Assembly (NCBI RefSeq): GCF_017948455.1 | Contig: NZ_JAFFSU010000013.1 | Span: forward strand, 124,001-188,000 | Source of the DNA: Streptomyces sp. GESEQ-4 | GTDB taxonomy: Bacteria > Actinomycetota > Actinomycetes > Streptomycetales > Streptomycetaceae | Length of the DNA: 64,000 bases | Direction: 5' to 3' | Part shown: positions 49,865-58,185 of the stretch, piece by piece | Position numbering within the stretch: the stretch's first letter is position 1 | Layout: each line of letters starts with the position of its first letter | Translations under genes and position numbers: made by a program | Notes under the pieces: generated by a model | Databases searched by the model: none | What the model was told of the DNA's origin: nothing | What the model saw: the letters and a program-made list of their open reading frames with translations, nothing else

Positions 49865-51160
49865 CTACGGAGGTCGCTGCGCCGGCGCCGTAGGCACCGC
49901 TTCGGCGAAGAACGTGACGAGTCGGCGGACCACGCCGGCGAACTCCTCCAGGTCGGCGAGGTCGACGAACTCACCGGGCGCATGGGCGCGGTTGGCGGCG
50001 AGACAGCCGGGTCCCAGGACGGTGGTGAAGGCGTCGTCCAGGCCGGCCGCCCAGATGGCGTCGCACGTGAAGCCGGGGTCGCCGGCCGCCGGCCGGGCTC
50101 CCGCGCGGGCCAGGAGTTCCTCGGCCCACGGGTCGGCGTCGTCCAGCGCGGGCAGGCTGTGCTTGTCCCAGCCGAGCCGGGTGATCCGTGCCGCGTCCCG
50201 CGCCGTGCGCGTGAACTCGCGGGTGTGGGCGAAGAGTTCGGTGAAGCGGCGCAGGCCGTCGGCGACGTGCTGGGTGACCTCGGTCTTCAGGCGGTCGCCG
50301 TCGGCGGTGCGGCGGTACGACAGGTTCATCAGCAGCGTGCCGGTGCCGTGGACGCGGTTGTGCGTACGGCCGGTGTGCAGTCCGGCGACGCACACCCGCG
50401 TACCGGGTACGGCCCCGTCAAGGCGGGCGGCGAGGTGCTGGGACAGGAAGCCCAGCAGCACGGTGGCGTTGTGTCCGGCGTCCGGATGGTCGTCCACCGC
50501 GTCCTCGCCCGCGACGGTGATCCGCGCGGTCATCGCGGCGGTGGCCCGGGGCAGCGCGCGCAGTCCGGTCGGCTCGCAGAACACGTTGAGGCGGCCGTGG
50601 TGCCCGGCCTCCAGCAGCGGGCGGGTGCCGTAGGTGCCCAGGGCGCCGCCCTCCTCCCCGGCGACGGCCTGGAGCAGCACGGTGACGTCCCGTCCGACGG
50701 GGGGGTGGGACGCGGCGGCCCGCAGTCCGGCGAGCAGGGCCACGGCGGGTCCCTTGGCATCGACCGCGCCACGGCCGGTGAACCGCGCGCCGTCGAAGGC
50801 GGGTGGGGTGTACCCGGCGACGGTGTCCAGGTGGACGTTGAACATCACGGTGTGCGCAGGGGGACGTTCGGGTCCCAGCCGCAGCAGCAGACTGGGCTGG
50901 TCCGCGAGGAAACGCGGATCGCGGGCGGCGGCGCGGCGGACCGTGGACGGCACACCCGGGCGGTCCAGGCAGGCGGCGGGCGGACTACCAAGACGCACGG
51001 TGCGGAATCCCGCCTCGGCGGCGGTTGTCGCGTACCGCTGGAGGATCTCCGGCAGCCGGGACGGCGGATCGTCCGGGCCGGCATCCAGGGGGTTGACGCT
51101 CGGCAGGCGCAGCAGGTCCAGGAGCAACTCCCGGTGCCGGCCGGTGAAGAGGTCGCTCAC
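49865..51160 (-). CDS. M20-family metallopeptidase/amidohydrolase (ArgE/DapE-like)
   Basis: A 431-residue zinc-dependent hydrolase. Metal ligands and catalytic residues are visible: His110 and Asp112 in FNVHLDTVAG, Asp134 in GAVDAKGP, Glu169-Glu170 in AVAGEEGG, a further Glu in FCEPTG and a C-terminal NRAHAPGEFVDL segment. The family removes N-acyl or peptidyl groups from amino acids. In a biosynthetic setting it may unmask a protected amine or split an amide late in the pathway. The GTG at 51160 overlaps the TIM-barrel gene stop. Confidence 0.87.
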   Translation of the reverse strand: MSDLFTGRHRELLLDLLRLPSVNPLDAGPDDPPSRLPEILQRYATTAAEAGFRTVRLGSPPAACLDRPGVPSTVRRAAARDPRFLADQPSLLLRLGPERPPAHTVMFNVHLDTVAGYTPPAFDGARFTGRGAVDAKGPAVALLAGLRAAASHPPVGRDVTVLLQAVAGEEGGALGTYGTRPLLEAGHHGRLNVFCEPTGLRALPRATAAMTARITVAGEDAVDDHPDAGHNATVLLGFLSQHLAARLDGAVPGTRVCVAGLHTGRTHNRVHGTGTLLMNLSYRRTADGDRLKTEVTQHVADGLRRFTELFAHTREFTRTARDAARITRLGWDKHSLPALDDADPWAEELLARAGARPAAGDPGFTCDAIWAAGLDDAFTTVLGPGCLAANRAHAPGEFVDLADLEEFAGVVRRLVTFFAEAVPTAPAQRPP

Positions 51161-52062
51161 TCCGGGCCGTCCAGCGGGCCGGTAACCGGCTGTCCGGCGC
51201 CCAGCAGCCCGGCGAGCGCCTGTCCGGCCCGGACGAACAGGTCGGCGGCGTCCTCACCGGCCCGGGCCGGCCCTTCGTGGGGGCGAACCGCGAGATGGGG
51301 TTCGAGGGACAGTGCTCCGGTGTACCCGTGGGCGGCCAGCAGCTCCAGGCATTCCACCACCCCGGCCGCACCCTCGCCGGGCAGGGTGTAGGCGGTGCGG
51401 CCGTCCGGGGTGCGGACGGCGTCCTTGATGTGGACGTGGATGACGTACGGGGCGAGGTCGCGGAGCATGTCCGGGGCGCGGTAGCCGTACGGGACGCCGT
51501 TGCCGGTGTCGAACAGCAGCCGCAGGGCGGGGCTGTCCACGGCGCGCAGGAGTCGTAGCGCGCGGTCGGCCCGGTCACCGGCCCAGCCCGCGCAGTTCTC
51601 GTGCATCAGCACCAGGCCCGCACGCTGGGCGCGGTCCGCCAGGACGGCCGTGCGGGTCAGGACGCGGTCGGCCCACTCGGTCTCCGTCAGACCGTCGTTG
51701 GGGTACGACATGATCCGCACCAGACGGCAGCCGAGGGTGGCGCAGCGCTCGGCGAGGACGTCGAGTTCCGCCAGGTCCTGGCCGAGGTCGCCGGTGATGG
51801 GACGGGACCAGTTGCCGATCCGGGAGGCGACGGCTGTCACGGCGACGCCTTGGTCCGCGAGCCGCCGGGCCAGCGTGCCGAAGGCGGCCGCGGAGAGGTC
51901 GGCGAGAGCCGTGCCGTCGACCGTGCGCAGTTCGATGGCGTTCCAGCCGAGCCTTCGCAGCGCTGCCAGTTGCCCGTCGGTGCCGGGCGCCGCCTCGTCG
52001 CCGATGCCGGTGAGCGGCCCGAACCCCCGGACGCCGGATCCGGCGGCGCAGTGCCGGGACAT
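51157..52062 (-). CDS. AP-endonuclease-2-fold sugar phosphate isomerase/epimerase
   Basis: A 301-residue TIM-barrel protein of the IolE/IolI-like isomerase-epimerase family. Metal-ligand segments include GLVLMHENCAG (Glu), RLLFDTGNG (Asp), VIHVHIKDA (His) and ALSLEPH (Glu). It would isomerise or dehydrate a keto-sugar, inosose or related compound. The ATG at 52062 lies one base after the preceding Gfo/Idh gene stop (TGACATG). Inositol-type pathways commonly combine this family with Gfo/Idh dehydrogenases, which is relevant for the whole block. Confidence 0.85.
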   Translation of the reverse strand: MSRHCAAGSGVRGFGPLTGIGDEAAPGTDGQLAALRRLGWNAIELRTVDGTALADLSAAAFGTLARRLADQGVAVTAVASRIGNWSRPITGDLGQDLAELDVLAERCATLGCRLVRIMSYPNDGLTETEWADRVLTRTAVLADRAQRAGLVLMHENCAGWAGDRADRALRLLRAVDSPALRLLFDTGNGVPYGYRAPDMLRDLAPYVIHVHIKDAVRTPDGRTAYTLPGEGAAGVVECLELLAAHGYTGALSLEPHLAVRPHEGPARAGEDAADLFVRAGQALAGLLGAGQPVTGPLDGPE

Positions 52063-52063
52063 G

Positions 52064-53140
52064 TCAGCGGCTCCCGGCGCCGGCGCGCGGTGTGACGGCG
52101 CAGTGTTCCCGGGCCGCGCACAGCAGCCGGGCGGTCGCGCAGGCGAGCGGGAAGTTCCCGACGCTCCCGGCGTCGGAGGAGAAGCCGCGGTAGGCGACGT
52201 CCAGGAAGTCGGTCAGGGCGTCGTCCCGGAAGACGTGGTGTCCGATCCCGGGCCCTCCGTCCGCGTCGAGGACTCCGGACGGCGGGGCAGCCGTACCGCG
52301 GTCGAAGGGGTCGACGACCAACTGCGCGTGGTCGTCGTCCTCGCTGAGGGGGAAGTGGGCCGTGGCCGTCCCGCCGTCGAACTCGCAGACGACGCTGCGC
52401 TGGCGGACCGGTGCGCCGAGGTCGGAGCGCAGCAGCGTCACCACGCCCGAACGGTGCTCCAGTTCGACGTGCGCGCCGCCGAGGCCGGGCAGTCCGCGGT
52501 CCTCGCAGCGCAGGTCCCAGCAGCGCGCGGCCCGGAGCTCGGCCGGTCCGGCCAGATCGAGCGCGAGCGCCAGGGAGTGGGGGATCTCCACGTCCAGGGC
52601 GGACGGATGCCCGTCGGTCGCCAGGGAGCGCAGGAAGCGGGGCTTGTGCTGGTCGACGGTGATACGACGCAGGGAGCCGAGCCGTCCGCCACTCACCAGC
52701 CGGCGTAACCGGCCGGCGAGCCGGGAGGTGATCCAGTGGGCGACGGTCACGAGATCGAGCCCGGCCTCCTGACGCAGCCGGATCAGGGCGTCGAGTTCGT
52801 CCATGGACGTGGCTAGGGGTTTCTCCACGATCATCCGGCGGAAGCCGTGTCCGGCCAGCTCCGCGAGGAGGTCGTGGCGCAGCCGGGGCGGTGTGCACAC
52901 GTGGACCACCGCGGTGGCGGGGTCCACGTACCGCAGGGCCTGTTCCAGTGTGGTGACGGCCGTGACCTCGCCGGGCGTGCCCGGGAGCCGCAGACTGTCG
53001 GCGCGCGGGTCGCAGCCGACCGCGGGCAGGGCGACGAGCGGATCTCCCGTGGCCGCGGTCCGCCGGGCCAGACTGCCGAGCGTCTTCAGATGCAGTCCTG
53101 ATCCGGACCGGCCGAGCCCGACCACGAGGGGCTGCAGCAC
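52064..53140 (-). CDS. Gfo/Idh/MocA-family oxidoreductase 2
   Basis: A 358-residue NAD(P)-dependent dehydrogenase with VVGLGRSGSG near the N-terminus (nucleotide site) and IVEKPLATSMDEL with Lys107. It differs clearly from the first Gfo/Idh protein, so the two probably oxidise different positions or substrates. The start is a GTG at 53140 with GGAGGCCCT right before it; the frame continues upstream without support. It is the first gene of the minus-strand operon, facing the DegT operon. Confidence 0.87.
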   Translation of the reverse strand: MLQPLVVGLGRSGSGLHLKTLGSLARRTAATGDPLVALPAVGCDPRADSLRLPGTPGEVTAVTTLEQALRYVDPATAVVHVCTPPRLRHDLLAELAGHGFRRMIVEKPLATSMDELDALIRLRQEAGLDLVTVAHWITSRLAGRLRRLVSGGRLGSLRRITVDQHKPRFLRSLATDGHPSALDVEIPHSLALALDLAGPAELRAARCWDLRCEDRGLPGLGGAHVELEHRSGVVTLLRSDLGAPVRQRSVVCEFDGGTATAHFPLSEDDDHAQLVVDPFDRGTAAPPSGVLDADGGPGIGHHVFRDDALTDFLDVAYRGFSSDAGSVGNFPLACATARLLCAAREHCAVTPRAGAGSR

Positions 53141-53365
53141 AGGGCCTCCTGAGAGGGGAACGGGAAGGAAACGGGCGCGGGCAATTCGCTGCGCCGCGCA
53201 CAACTCCGGTGGGTCGCACCACTGTTGAGGCACCGTGCGGAAATGGTCAAGACGTCCGGAACGTCATTCCCCAGAACGTGTGAAGATGATCCTTTCCCTT
53301 TCTCCGTCGACTGGAAGTCCGATTAGCGTGGGCATTCCACTGACACGACGGAGACAGGTGAGAGA
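53141..53365. promoter_or_regulatory. Divergent promoter region of the two operons
   Basis: 225 nt with lower GC content than its neighbours separate the Gfo/Idh operon (minus) from the DegT operon (plus). A plus-strand -10 candidate is TAGCGT near 53325 (TANNNT). I see no strong operator palindrome, though GTCCGGAACGTC near 53251 has partial symmetry. One regulator could control both arms from here. Confidence 0.5.
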
Positions 53366-54592
53366 TTGCCTTCCAGTGGACAGATTCCGGCGCGCACCGG
53401 GGATGTATTACCGACCGCGCCGGGAACGGCCGGTCGAATTCCCTTCTTCTCTCAGGCCGCGACTTTCGAACGACTGTGGCCATCCATCGAAAAGGCCTTG
53501 GATGACGTTTTCCACAGCGGCAAGTTCTCCCACGGAAAACAGGTCGGGCAGCTCGAGGCGGCGCTCGCGGACTACACCGGCGCCCGGCATGTGATCGGCG
53601 TCAACAGCGGCACGGACGCGCTGGTGTTGCTGCTGCGCGCCTGCGGACTGCGCCCCGGCGACGGTGTCCTGGTGCCGGCGTACTCGTTCTTCGCCACCGC
53701 TTCGGCCGTCGTACTGGCAGGCGGGACACCGCAGTTCGTCGACATCGATCCGAAGACGTACGCGATGGACCCCGCGGCGCTGAAGGCGGCCGTCACTCCG
53801 CGGAGCCGGTTCGTGATGCCGGTGCATCTGTTCCACACGATGGCGGACATGGCGGCCGTCACCGCCGTCGCCCGGCAGCACGGCCTGACAGTCGTCGAGG
53901 ACAGCGCCGAGGCGATCGGCATGCGCCGACGCGGAGTGCACGCCGGCCGGCACGGGGTCGGCGGCGTCCTGTCGTTCTTCCCCTCCAAGACACTCGGCGC
54001 GCTCGGCGACGCGGGAGCCGTGCTCACCGACGAGCCGGAGGTCGCGGCCACCGTCGCGGCGCTGCGCCACCACGGCAGGACGGGCCGCACGCTGAACAAC
54101 TTCCCGGCCATCTCCACCGAAAGCGTCCTGCCCGGCGCGAACAGCAAGATGGACGACATCCAGGCGGCCGTCCTGCTCGCCAAGCTGACCCTCCTCGAGG
54201 AGCACATCGCGCGCCGGGCCGAACTGGCGGACGCGTACACCGCCCGTCTGCGGGACGCGCCGGGGATCATCCGCCTGCCGCGGACCACCGCGGGAACACC
54301 GGACGACCGCGACGTGCACTACGTCTACCTGATCGAGACCGAGCACCGGGACGCCCTCGTCGACCACCTTGACCGGCACGGCATCGGCACCGAGGTCTAC
54401 TACCCGGTGCCGCTGCCCCACCAGCCCGCCCTCGCGCACCTGGGCCACCGACAGGGCGAGTTCCCCCACGCCGAAGCGGCGGCCCGGCACGCCGTCGCCC
54501 TGCCCTTCCACCCCGATCTCGGAGCCGACGACCTGGACCGCGTCTGCGACACCATCCGCTCCTTCCTCGCCGGAACGAGGACGACCGCATGA
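53366..54592 (+). CDS. DegT/DnrJ/EryC1/StrS-family PLP aminotransferase 1
   Basis: A 408-residue sugar-type aminotransferase. The substrate arm is GVNSGTDALVLLLRACG, the aspartate that contacts PLP lies in VVEDSAEAIGMRRRG, and Lys208 in LSFFPSKTLGALGDAGAV forms the Schiff base. It aminates a keto-sugar or keto-cyclitol with glutamate or another donor. The start is a TTG at 53366 preceded by a GGTGAGAGA stretch; an ATG further in would remove conserved sequence. It overlaps the second aminotransferase gene (ATGA). Confidence 0.9.
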   Translation: MPSSGQIPARTGDVLPTAPGTAGRIPFFSQAATFERLWPSIEKALDDVFHSGKFSHGKQVGQLEAALADYTGARHVIGVNSGTDALVLLLRACGLRPGDGVLVPAYSFFATASAVVLAGGTPQFVDIDPKTYAMDPAALKAAVTPRSRFVMPVHLFHTMADMAAVTAVARQHGLTVVEDSAEAIGMRRRGVHAGRHGVGGVLSFFPSKTLGALGDAGAVLTDEPEVAATVAALRHHGRTGRTLNNFPAISTESVLPGANSKMDDIQAAVLLAKLTLLEEHIARRAELADAYTARLRDAPGIIRLPRTTAGTPDDRDVHYVYLIETEHRDALVDHLDRHGIGTEVYYPVPLPHQPALAHLGHRQGEFPHAEAAARHAVALPFHPDLGADDLDRVCDTIRSFLAGTRTTA

Positions 54593-55731
54593 CCGCATCG
54601 CTCCCTCCCGCCGTCCCGTTCTTCCCTCCCGCCCTCTTCGCAGCCGACCGCCCCGCACTGATCGGGCTGGTCCGCGAGGTGGGCCTCGACCCGGAGCAGC
54701 GGTTCATCCTGGGCAGGCGCACCGCCGCCTTCGAGGACCTGCTGCGCGAGGACCTGGGGGCCGCCGACGTGGTCGCCTGCTCCAGTGGCACGTCGGCGCT
54801 CTCGCTGGTGCTGCGGGCCATGGACGTGGCTCCCGGTGACGAGGTGATCGTGCCGGCGTTCGGCTGCGCGCCCCTGGCCGCCTCGGTGGTCGATGTCGGG
54901 GCCACACCGGTCTTCGCCGACATCCGGCCGGACACCATGACCATGGACCCGGACGAGGCGGAGCGGCTCGTCACCGAGCGGACCAAGGCGGTGCTGCCGG
55001 CCCACATGTTCTCCGTCATGGCCGACATGCCACGCTTCGCCGAACTGGCCCGGCGGCACGGACTGCGCCTGCTGGAGGACTCGGCGGTCGCCCAGGGCGG
55101 CGTACTGCGGGGCGTCCCGGCCGGGCTGTGGGGCGAGGCGGGGCTCTACTCCTTCGTGCAGGTCAAGACCTGCGGCATGCCCGGAGAGGGCGGCGTGGTC
55201 GTCACCCGGGACCCGGCACTGGGCGAGAAAGTGCGGATGCTGCGCAACCACGGCCAGTACGCCGGCCGCCGGTTCGTCCACCACGCCATCGGGCTCAACA
55301 GCCGCTTCGACGAGATCCAGGCCGCCTTCCAGACGTACCGCTACCCCGGTTTCCCGGCGCGGCTGGCGCGGCGGGCGGAGATCGCCGCGTACTACACCGA
55401 ACGCTTCACGCCGCTGGCCGGCCACGGTGTGGCACCGCCGCCGCCCGGCCCGGACGGCCGGTGCTTCTACGTGTACACGGTCCTCGCCGAGGACCGGGAC
55501 GCTCTCGGCGCCCACCTGGCCGAGTCGGGGGTGGCCACGCACGTCTACTATCCGCAGCCCCTGCCCGCCCACCGTGCCTTCGCCCCCTACGCGCCGCCCG
55601 GTGCCCGCTGGCCGCGCGCCGAACAGGCCGCCCGCCGCCATCTCGCCCTTCCGGTGCACCACCTGCTGACCGACGCACAGGTCGAGCACGTCGCCGACCT
55701 CGTGTGCGCCTTCGCCACCGAGCGCGGCTGA
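54589..55731 (+). CDS. DegT/DnrJ/EryC1/StrS-family PLP aminotransferase 2
   Basis: A 380-residue aminotransferase with CSSGTSALSLVLRAMDV, LLEDSAVAQGGVLRG and the PLP lysine Lys193 in YSFVQVKTCGMPGEGGVVV. The lysine environment (VKTCGMPGEGG) differs from the SKTLGALGDAG type of its neighbour, indicating a different substrate rather than a recent duplication. Two transaminases beside two Gfo/Idh enzymes suggest two successive oxidation-amination cycles. The start overlaps the first aminotransferase stop. Confidence 0.9.
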   Translation: MTASLPPAVPFFPPALFAADRPALIGLVREVGLDPEQRFILGRRTAAFEDLLREDLGAADVVACSSGTSALSLVLRAMDVAPGDEVIVPAFGCAPLAASVVDVGATPVFADIRPDTMTMDPDEAERLVTERTKAVLPAHMFSVMADMPRFAELARRHGLRLLEDSAVAQGGVLRGVPAGLWGEAGLYSFVQVKTCGMPGEGGVVVTRDPALGEKVRMLRNHGQYAGRRFVHHAIGLNSRFDEIQAAFQTYRYPGFPARLARRAEIAAYYTERFTPLAGHGVAPPPPGPDGRCFYVYTVLAEDRDALGAHLAESGVATHVYYPQPLPAHRAFAPYAPPGARWPRAEQAARRHLALPVHHLLTDAQVEHVADLVCAFATERG

Positions 55732-55780
55732 CCCGCGACCGCCCGCCTCGAACACCGTCGACCCGCGACCGCCCGCCTCG
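55730..55780. repeat. 21-bp direct repeat in the DegT-UbiA gap
   Basis: GACCCGCGACCGCCCGCCTCG occurs at 55730-55750 and 55760-55780, a 30-bp period. The first copy overlaps the aminotransferase stop region. It looks like a local duplication in a 112-nt non-coding gap. Confidence 0.85.
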
Positions 55781-55843
55781 CCCATCCCGCTGTCCGGGCG
55801 AGCGGCACCCCCCTTCGGACGCCGACACCCCAAGAGGTCACCC

Positions 55844-56818
55844 ATGACGGAAAGCATCGCGGCCGGCCGTCCCGCCGCGACCGCCCACGGCCACAGCCGG
55901 CTGCGCGCGTACGCGCGGCTCGGCAAGCTGGACGTGTACGACTACTACCTCGGCATCTTCCTCGCCCTGACCGCCGCGCTGTTCCCGGCCGGCGCCTTCA
56001 CCGCCCGGCAGGCACTGGTGCTGGCGCTGTTCCTGGCCGGCGAAGTCGCGGTCCTCATGGCGATGGTCGCCCTGGACGACGTCACCGGGTTCCGGGACGG
56101 CAGCGACCTCACCAACTACGGCCCTGACAACCCGCTGCGCAGCAAGGCACGCAAACCCCTGGTCGCCGGGGCGCTGACGGTGCCCCAGGCACTTCGCTTC
56201 GCCTGGGCCTGCGCGGCGGCCGGGGCCGTGCTCTGGGCGGGCGCCGCCGCGCTCGCGCCGCACCACCCGCTGTGGGCGCTCGTGACGGCGGGCGCGCTGT
56301 TCGCGGTGTCGCTGCAGTACTCGTACGGCCTGAAGATCAGTTACCACGGATTCCAGGAGGTGTTCCTGGTCGTCCTCGGCGCCGTGCTGGTGATCGTTCC
56401 GTACGGCCTGGTGACGGGGGGCTTCTCCGGTTTCCTGATGGTGCAGGCGGTGCTGTTCGGGTTCGGGCCGCTGATGTTCGGCGTCTACTCCAACACCAAC
56501 GACGTGGCCGGCGACCGGGCCGTGGGCCGTCCGACCGTGGCCGCCCTGGTCTCCGAGCGGGGCAACGCCGTCTTCATCGGAGCCCTGTCGGTCGCCGAGT
56601 TCCTCATCGGCGCGGTCGCCTCGGCCACCGGGGTGGCCCCCTGGTGGTTCGTGCTGGTGATGCTGCCGGCGACCGCGCTGCGGGCCCGTCAGTACCTGAC
56701 CGGGTTCGTCCGCGGCGACATCATGACCGCCCGCCGGACGGGCTTCGCGGTGCACCGGCTGAGCGTGGTGCTGATGACCGTGGCCAACGTCGTCGTCGGC
56801 ACGGGAGCCGCCGTATGA
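55844..56818 (+). CDS. UbiA-family prenyltransferase-like membrane protein
   Basis: A 324-residue protein with about eight transmembrane helices. Both metal-binding regions of UbiA enzymes are present: a first Asp-rich loop ALDDVTGFRDGSD (Asp78, Asp79, Asp85) and a second NTNDVAGDRAVGRPT (Asp220, Asp224). A SYGLKISYHGFQE segment follows the fourth helix. UbiA enzymes transfer a prenyl group from a diphosphate to an aromatic or other acceptor in the membrane; some act as terpene cyclases or sugar-phosphate transferases. Acceptor and donor are unknown. The stop overlaps the FAD gene start (ATGA). Confidence 0.88.
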   Translation: MTESIAAGRPAATAHGHSRLRAYARLGKLDVYDYYLGIFLALTAALFPAGAFTARQALVLALFLAGEVAVLMAMVALDDVTGFRDGSDLTNYGPDNPLRSKARKPLVAGALTVPQALRFAWACAAAGAVLWAGAAALAPHHPLWALVTAGALFAVSLQYSYGLKISYHGFQEVFLVVLGAVLVIVPYGLVTGGFSGFLMVQAVLFGFGPLMFGVYSNTNDVAGDRAVGRPTVAALVSERGNAVFIGALSVAEFLIGAVASATGVAPWWFVLVMLPATALRARQYLTGFVRGDIMTARRTGFAVHRLSVVLMTVANVVVGTGAAV

Positions 56819-58185
56819 AGCCCGAACTCGACGTCGCCGTCGTCGGCGCGGGCATCGCCGGCCTGACCGCCGCCCACGAACTGCGCCGCGCCGGGCTGGC
56901 CGTCCGGGTGTACGAGCAACTGCCGGACGTCGGCGGCCGGATGCGCAGCATCCGCCAGGAGGGCTGGACGGTGGACACGGGCGCCGAACAGGTCGCCTCC
57001 CGCGGCTACCGCGCGACCTGGGAGCTGCTGCGCCGGCTGCGCGTCACTCCCGCGGACGTGCCCCGGGTCGGCGGCGGGGTGGCCGTCTGGCGCGACGGAC
57101 GCGCCCACCTGGGCGTCGGCGAGAGCACGGCCGCGATCACCGGAGCGGGCCTGTCCCCCCGGGCGCGGCTCGACCTGGCCGCCTTCTCCGCCTGGACCGG
57201 CCGCCGCCGCGCCGGATTCGACGGTGACCGTCCCGAAAGCAGCCCGCTGGGCGCCGCCACCGTGCGGGAGACGGCCGCCCGCTACCACCGCGACCTGCAC
57301 GACTACCTCTTCCAGCCGGTCGCCGGCTGCTTCTTCGGCTGGGACACCGCCCGGTCCACGGCCGCCCCCATGGTCAGCCTGCTGCTGGAGGCCGGTTCAC
57401 CCGCCGCCTGGCGCACCTACCGCGACGGCATGGACTTCCTGGCCCGCCGCCTGGCCGCCGGTGCCGAAGTCGTCACCGACCGGACCGTACGCGAGGTCAC
57501 CGACGCGGGCGGGCACGCCGTACTGCGGTTCGACGACGGGCAGGTCACCGCGCGGGCCGCCGTGCTCGCCGTACCGGCACCCGTCGCGGCGGCCCTCCGC
57601 CCGGACGCCCCCGCCGACGAGCAGCCCTTCCTCACCTCCTGCACCTTCACGCCCATGCTGAAGGTCAGCTGCCTGCTGGACCGCCCCCTCGCACCGGCCG
57701 CCCGGCGGCCGGTGCACATCCTGCTCACCCCGGCCGCCGAGGAGGACGTACTCTCCGGCGTCGTCGTCGATCACGCCAAGGACCCCGGCCGGGCACCCGC
57801 GGGCCGGGGCCTGGTCACCCTCGTGGCCGGTCCGCGCCGGGTCCCCGAGCTGCTGGACGCCCCTCCCGACGAGGCCGCCGACCTCCTCGTCCGCGCGGCG
57901 GAACGCTATGTCCCGGGTATCGCCGGCGCTTGCCGCCACCGTCTCGTGCACGCCTTCCGCCACGGCCTGCCGGAAGCCACACCCCAGGCCCTGCGCGAAC
58001 GCGCCGGCTTCCTGTCCCGTCCGGCGCGCGCCGTGGAGTACGCCGGCGACTGGCTCATGCTGCGGCCCGCCTCCGAAGGCGCCGTGCGGGCGGGCGCGCT
58101 GGCCGCGTCCCGCGTCATGAGCAGGCTCGGACGGAACACCCCGGCCGACCCCGACCGATCGGAGGAGACCGTTGCGACCGCATGA
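56815..58185 (+). CDS. FAD-dependent amine oxidase / protoporphyrinogen-oxidase-like oxidoreductase
   Basis: A 456-residue flavoprotein with GAGIAG at residues 11-16, VYEQLPDVGGRMRS and a substrate domain like those of protoporphyrinogen oxidases and carotenoid desaturases. The C-terminal FAD-contact motif appears as YAGDWLMLRPASEGAVRAGALAA. Located after UbiA in the same operon, it may oxidise, desaturate or dehydrogenate a prenylated or membrane-borne intermediate. The overlap with UbiA suggests tight coupling. A housekeeping haem function is unlikely here. Confidence 0.85.
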   Translation: MKPELDVAVVGAGIAGLTAAHELRRAGLAVRVYEQLPDVGGRMRSIRQEGWTVDTGAEQVASRGYRATWELLRRLRVTPADVPRVGGGVAVWRDGRAHLGVGESTAAITGAGLSPRARLDLAAFSAWTGRRRAGFDGDRPESSPLGAATVRETAARYHRDLHDYLFQPVAGCFFGWDTARSTAAPMVSLLLEAGSPAAWRTYRDGMDFLARRLAAGAEVVTDRTVREVTDAGGHAVLRFDDGQVTARAAVLAVPAPVAAALRPDAPADEQPFLTSCTFTPMLKVSCLLDRPLAPAARRPVHILLTPAAEEDVLSGVVVDHAKDPGRAPAGRGLVTLVAGPRRVPELLDAPPDEAADLLVRAAERYVPGIAGACRHRLVHAFRHGLPEATPQALRERAGFLSRPARAVEYAGDWLMLRPASEGAVRAGALAASRVMSRLGRNTPADPDRSEETVATA

